From Taibaiella sp965229095 (lineage in GTDB: Bacteria > Bacteroidota > Bacteroidia > Chitinophagales > Chitinophagaceae): a stretch of 64,000 nt of DNA. The position numbers and the translations under genes are program-made. Where the stretch lies: assembly GCA_965229095.1 (NCBI GenBank), contig OZ245855.1, positions 2,604,001 to 2,668,000 of the forward strand, given 5' to 3'. Positions within the stretch are counted from its first letter, which is position 1. Every line of letters starts with the position of its first letter. Of this stretch, positions 60,065-64,000 are shown in pieces. Under the pieces are notes generated by a model. That model had not been told where the DNA came from, did not search any database, and was given only the letters and a program-made list of their open reading frames with translations.

Positions 60065-62842
60065 TTATTTTGTTTCGGGCATAGGCGATGGCAAAGGAAC
60101 GTCGTTATCGTATTCCGTTTCTTTCAACTCATCCATCTTCTTCCCGATTTTCACTTTCGGGTTGGTTTGGGTACCTGTGATCCTTAAAGGGATACCGATG
60201 ATACCGAAAGGTGGCAGACCCAGGCGCATTTTGATGGCAAGGTTCCCGTCAAAACTGGTTTGGCCTTCTATCCTGGGACGGAAACCAGCCACTTTGAACT
60301 TGAATCTTTCAATATCGATGATATTATTTTTGATCGTCGATTTTATGTTCACCTCTGTAAGATTGGGATTATTGATCGCGTCCTTACCTGTCGTTTTGCT
60401 CACCACATTAAAGAGCTTATACCCTTTCATCTTTACATCCTTAACCGAAATCGTTCCGCCTCCTACCAATGAAGGATATATGGGCTGCATACCCGCATCG
60501 AGGTCGCCCGCTACTTTATAGTCCAACGAAATAATGCCTTCGGCGCTGGCAGCAGCACTAGCCATTTCCCGGAACATTTTCACTTCCCGGCAAGCACGCT
60601 TTACATCAAAGTCGGTTGCCTTTACCGAGAAATCAAAGAAAGCTTTCCTGGGAGATTTGCTGCCATAAAGCAGATCCATCAACACATTACAACCAATCAG
60701 GTTAAAGCCCGATTGTTTCAACTGCAGTTGTCCCCGGCGTAATACCAGGTCGCCTTTCAACTGTGTCAGGGTTAACTCTTCGAAAGCTACCTTGGCGACG
60801 GCAGCCACTAATTGCAGGTCAAGATTGGCAGGGATCATGACAACACCCGTATGGGCACTTGCCTTTGCCGGTGCAACGTTCGACGTACCGGCAGTGGCGC
60901 CAGCAGCAGGCGCCGACATGAATTCATCGACATTTACATAGCGGGAATCAAAACTGAATTTGCCCTTCAATATTCCTTTTTCCGTCAACACATAATCGAT
61001 CACATTCTGCATATAACCATTCATGCTGAAATCGGACTGGCCATAAACCGCTTTGAAATTTTTGAAGTTCATTTTATCCTGATCGAAGGTAAACAGCCCT
61101 TCCCTGATCACGAATGGCTTGGGTAAATAGGAAGATGTCGTTTTTATATTTCTTAAAACCAGGTAGCCTTTGTTGCGTAGCTTTTTATAATTGCCTTTCA
61201 TGGCGTCCCGCTGGCTCCCCGCCAATGACAGGTCGGCCTTTATATAGCCCTGTAAGTCCAGGCCCTGCCGGGAAAATACTTTGTAAATCTTTGCCAGGTC
61301 CAGCTCGCCTGTAGCATTAATATTATAACTGATGTTGTCAAAATTTTCCAGGTAGGCTTTTACGTACAGCGGCTTCCCTTCAAATATAAAGGAAGCGGGA
61401 TCGATCCTGACCTGCATATCTTTTTTCCTTCCTGTCTTATCCTGTATCGCTAGCGCCAGGTTAATATGTTCCAGGGGGTTAGGGTAATAGCCTGTTTTGA
61501 TATAGCCTTCTTTCCATTGAATATTGCCATTGATTACGGGTAACCGGTCCCGCTCTTTGTCATAAACCCCTTTGGCATCAACATCGGCGGTCAGTACGCC
61601 CCGGAGGTCTATCGTTTGAAGCCCGAAAGTGCGCCACATACGCCCCAAGTCAACATTGGCCTTGATACGGGCATCAATATCCGGCTTTGAAAGACCCACC
61701 GATTTCACAACGGCTTTTACATAATCCTTATCCAGGTTGAAGAACAGGGAGTCCATCGTAACATGGAGCTTTTCGGGATCCAGGCCCGGAACTTTGGTGT
61801 CGAAATTAAGATAGAGGCCGGATGCCGACAAAGGCGCCTGGTTGTAATTGATAAAACCATTGCGGATCTTCATGTTGAAAGCGGCGTCGGGCATTTTATT
61901 TTCCGCCGTGCTGTATTTCCCCTTCAAGGTAAACAGCAAATCGGTACTGCCCTGCACTTTTGCTTTGTCGAGCCAGGTAACATAGGCAGGCGGCAATGCA
62001 GTAAAGAAATCATTCAGCAGGCTGTTTATCGACTTCACTGTAAAGTCCATGTTATAACCATTGCTCAGGAAGTCAAGTTTCCCGTTAAAGTCAACCGGGA
62101 GCTTATTGATCCTGATGTTGTTTTGCCGGAAGACGAAAGCCAGGGAATGGGTATTGATCTGGGTAATCAGTTGTGCATGTACTTTCTTGTTTTTCAAATA
62201 AACCTCTCCTCCGTAAGAGAAATTGAAATCGTTTATCGAAGCATCGGTATGCAGGTCAAAAACGGCTTCATTCAAATCCCCATTGCCGATATAACCAAAG
62301 CCTTTGGCATCAATCAGCATCTTCGTCGACTTATCGTCGTACACGATATGGCTGTTCTCAATCACTATTTTTTCCAAACGTAATTTCGTATTCGAAGTAT
62401 CGGTCGTACCAGCCTTGCTGTCGGAGACATATACATTATAGTTGGCTTCGCCGTTTTCGTTTACCTTAATATTGGCAAAGGCATTTGCCAGGAATATTTT
62501 ATCGATATTGACCTCTCCCCCAAAAACAAGGCTCTTTAGGTTAATCCCAAAGCTGATCTCGTCCGACGACAACAAGGATTCATTTTTAAAAGGCGGCGAA
62601 CCTTTAAGGTCAAAGTCGGTCAGTGTGAGTGTAAGCGAAGGGAAATGATGAAAGAAGGAAAGCTTCGCTTCTTTAAAATTCAATTCTCCATTCAATTTCC
62701 TGTTGGCAAAGGCCTTTACCTCCCGGGTAATTTTGCCAGGGAAAAGGACCGGCAGCAGGAACATCAATAATAAAACCGAGCCCAGCGTAATGCCGGCAAC
62801 TTTCAAGGACTTCAGGACTATCGATTTGATTGTTTTGGGCAT
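60065..62842 (-). CDS. AsmA-family protein
   Basis: 925 residues with one N-terminal membrane helix (about 12-34, LKVAGITLGSVLLLMFLLPVLFPG) followed by KITREVKAFANRKLNGELNFKEAKLSFFHHFPSLTL, the AsmA N-terminal domain, and a long repetitive beta-groove region. The C-terminal part (RPRIEGQTSFDGNLAIKMRLGLPPFGIIGIPLRITGTQTNPKVKIGK) is the AsmA-like C domain. AsmA/TamB-type proteins bridge the periplasm and are implicated in lipid movement to the outer membrane. A TACTTTTG box lies only 4 bases before the ATG (62847-62854), so the transcript should be nearly leaderless or the true start is further in. Confidence 0.92.
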   Translation of the reverse strand: MPKTIKSIVLKSLKVAGITLGSVLLLMFLLPVLFPGKITREVKAFANRKLNGELNFKEAKLSFFHHFPSLTLTLTDFDLKGSPPFKNESLLSSDEISFGINLKSLVFGGEVNIDKIFLANAFANIKVNENGEANYNVYVSDSKAGTTDTSNTKLRLEKIVIENSHIVYDDKSTKMLIDAKGFGYIGNGDLNEAVFDLHTDASINDFNFSYGGEVYLKNKKVHAQLITQINTHSLAFVFRQNNIRINKLPVDFNGKLDFLSNGYNMDFTVKSINSLLNDFFTALPPAYVTWLDKAKVQGSTDLLFTLKGKYSTAENKMPDAAFNMKIRNGFINYNQAPLSASGLYLNFDTKVPGLDPEKLHVTMDSLFFNLDKDYVKAVVKSVGLSKPDIDARIKANVDLGRMWRTFGLQTIDLRGVLTADVDAKGVYDKERDRLPVINGNIQWKEGYIKTGYYPNPLEHINLALAIQDKTGRKKDMQVRIDPASFIFEGKPLYVKAYLENFDNISYNINATGELDLAKIYKVFSRQGLDLQGYIKADLSLAGSQRDAMKGNYKKLRNKGYLVLRNIKTTSSYLPKPFVIREGLFTFDQDKMNFKNFKAVYGQSDFSMNGYMQNVIDYVLTEKGILKGKFSFDSRYVNVDEFMSAPAAGATAGTSNVAPAKASAHTGVVMIPANLDLQLVAAVAKVAFEELTLTQLKGDLVLRRGQLQLKQSGFNLIGCNVLMDLLYGSKSPRKAFFDFSVKATDFDVKRACREVKMFREMASAAASAEGIISLDYKVAGDLDAGMQPIYPSLVGGGTISVKDVKMKGYKLFNVVSKTTGKDAINNPNLTEVNIKSTIKNNIIDIERFKFKVAGFRPRIEGQTSFDGNLAIKMRLGLPPFGIIGIPLRITGTQTNPKVKIGKKMDELKETEYDNDVPLPSPMPETK

Positions 62843-62846
62843 ACGA

Positions 62847-62854
62847 CAAAAGTA
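62847..62854 (-). promoter_or_regulatory. -7 element directly before the AsmA start codon
   Basis: CAAAAGTA on the plus strand, thus TACTTTTG leftward. The distance to the ATG (complement at 62840-62842) is 4 bases, unusually short. Confidence 0.5.
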
Positions 62855-63003
62855 ACACTCCTTTTACAGCAAAAAACATAACCCGTTAAATAAAAGAAGG
62901 AATAGGCAAAGGCCAAAAGAGATTACAGGAACAACCACTAACGCCTGGCAGATAAATTTCAATCAATAAAATTTATATTTTTACGCCATCAATCCTAAAG
63001 CCT

Positions 63004-64000
63004 ATGTATTCATTTATTACCCGTTCTGCACTAATCCTGTTAGTTGCCCTTTGTGCCCACATCCAGACCTCGTTTGCGCAAACCGATACGCTTATCGGTA
63101 TCGCTGCACCCGGTGGTAGCGGTGGCAGTTATCAAAAACTGGCGCATGCCCTTTGCGACGACCTGCCCAATGATCAATTAAAGGCCAATGCCATTTACAA
63201 CTGGATCACCCATAACATCAGCTACGATGTAAAAGCGCTGCAGCAGGGCAAATTAAAAGAAGAAGATCCTCAAAAAGTATTCCGGCAGCGTAAGGGTATG
63301 TGTGCAGGCTATTCCTTGCTGTTTGCAGCTATGTGCAACGAAGTGGGCGTTAAAGCCGTCTTTCTTTCCGGTTACTCCAAAGACTGGATGTTTGATGATG
63401 GCGATAAATTATATATACCCCGCCATGCATGGAATGCCGTGTATATAGACCAAAAATGGCGGCTGGTCGACGCTACCTGGGGAGCCGGGAAACTGGTCCA
63501 GTCGCCCGGATGGCTGAAACGAAAACTCAACAGGGCTGCCAAGAATCCATTACAGACATCGGGCAAGTTAAAGTTCCGTTTTGAATATGATACCGCTTAT
63601 TTCCTGAGCGACCCATTGGTATTCCGCCTGCGGCACCTGCCCTCCGACCCTATCTGGCAGCTTACATCGACCACCATGCCCCTGGAAGTGTTTGAAGCAG
63701 GAGAGATGGCTATCCAAAAATTCAACAAACAATACCCGCAGCTTGCAGACAATAGCCCGGCACAGGATTCGATGAGCAGGCTGGCTGAAAAAGAACGTAT
63801 ACAGGCTTCTGCTGCCAGGACCTTTGCCTACAACCCGCGGTTTCATGTAGCGATGGCTTCCAAACATCATGCAGATGCCATGGATACGATAGCCGTATAT
63901 GCCAACAGTACTTTGATCACTGCAGGCCTGGCCCTCACAGGAGTGCAAGCAGATCTGAAACAGGCGCAGGAAGAAGTTAAGGAGCAGAAAAAGGGTATTG
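63004..64000 (+). CDS. Exported transglutaminase-like protein (3' end outside window)
   Basis: 332 residues are visible from the ATG at 63004. Signal peptide to about residue 26 (SALILLVALCAHIQTSFAQ). A transglutaminase-like cysteine-protease fold follows, with the triad Cys in RKGMCAGYSLLF, His in YIPRHAWNAVYI and Asp in LVDATWGAGK. The segment NAIYNWITHNISYDVKAL just before it is typical of the family. After the core is an all-helical part that runs to the edge and ends in a coiled-coil-like stretch (LKQAQEEVKEQKKG). It would act in the periplasm, possibly as a peptidase or in cross-linking; substrate unknown. Confidence 0.88.
   Translation, partial: MYSFITRSALILLVALCAHIQTSFAQTDTLIGIAAPGGSGGSYQKLAHALCDDLPNDQLKANAIYNWITHNISYDVKALQQGKLKEEDPQKVFRQRKGMCAGYSLLFAAMCNEVGVKAVFLSGYSKDWMFDDGDKLYIPRHAWNAVYIDQKWRLVDATWGAGKLVQSPGWLKRKLNRAAKNPLQTSGKLKFRFEYDTAYFLSDPLVFRLRHLPSDPIWQLTSTTMPLEVFEAGEMAIQKFNKQYPQLADNSPAQDSMSRLAEKERIQASAARTFAYNPRFHVAMASKHHADAMDTIAVYANSTLITAGLALTGVQADLKQAQEEVKEQKKGI

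Overview
The window looks like a chromosomal segment of a Bacteroidota bacterium, probably Chitinophagaceae or a close relative. Eight secreted proteins carry a C-terminal type IX secretion (T9SS) sorting domain with a 'PNPA' box. There are SprB repeats, a TonB-dependent receptor, a periplasmic beta-propeller sensor kinase, DUF5690 and YceH families, and several promoters with the Bacteroidota TAnnTTTG -7 element. Genes lie on both strands. Intergenic DNA is clearly more AT-rich than the coding DNA. No rRNA, tRNA, CRISPR array, insertion sequence or integrase was seen.

Layout. 1-8 kb: the N-terminal part of a secreted T9SS protein, a cupin, an AraC regulator with an ABM-domain protein, a haem-binding protein, and a beta-propeller histidine kinase converging on a NarL-type response regulator. 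8-25.5 kb: a coherent locus read here as organophosphonate scavenging. On the minus strand it has a TonB receptor, two tandem [alkaline-phosphatase-superfamily enzyme + LamG/FnIII protein] modules and a TIGR03364-type FAD oxidoreductase. On the plus strand it has an XRE-cupin regulator, a DUF5690 transporter and a phosphonatase-like HAD hydrolase that keeps the Asp12/Lys53 signature of phosphonoacetaldehyde hydrolase. A repeated motif (TGTTTAGTATT/AATACTAAACA, plus degenerate copies) sits in front of every transcription unit of this locus.

25.6-33.2 kb: a probable six-gene minus-strand operon with three tandem tail-collar (MdpB-like) proteins, a periplasmic-binding-fold protein without signal peptide, a formyltransferase-fold enzyme and a large SprB-repeat T9SS protein. 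33.7-36.3 kb: a hypothetical protein, a 7-TM protein translationally coupled to a HisKA_3 kinase, and its response regulator. 36.5-49.2 kb: two very large T9SS proteins flank a set of small cytoplasmic and envelope genes (YceH, lipoprotein, HMA metal-binding protein, WYL regulator, VOC protein). 49.3-54.9 kb: an Hsp70-like ATPase, a DUF4062-STAND NTPase and a small protein resembling SLOG-type sensor modules, a plausible conflict/defence cassette. 55-64 kb: alpha/beta hydrolase, small secreted protein, a truncated membrane gene, calcineurin-like phosphoesterase, GNAT, AsmA-like protein and a transglutaminase-like protein running off the end.

The main candidates for something new are the phosphonate-like locus with its duplicated secreted module and shared operator, the tail-collar/formyltransferase/SprB operon, and the Hsp70/STAND/SLOG-like cassette. 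All functional readings rest on motif recognition by eye, without database searches.
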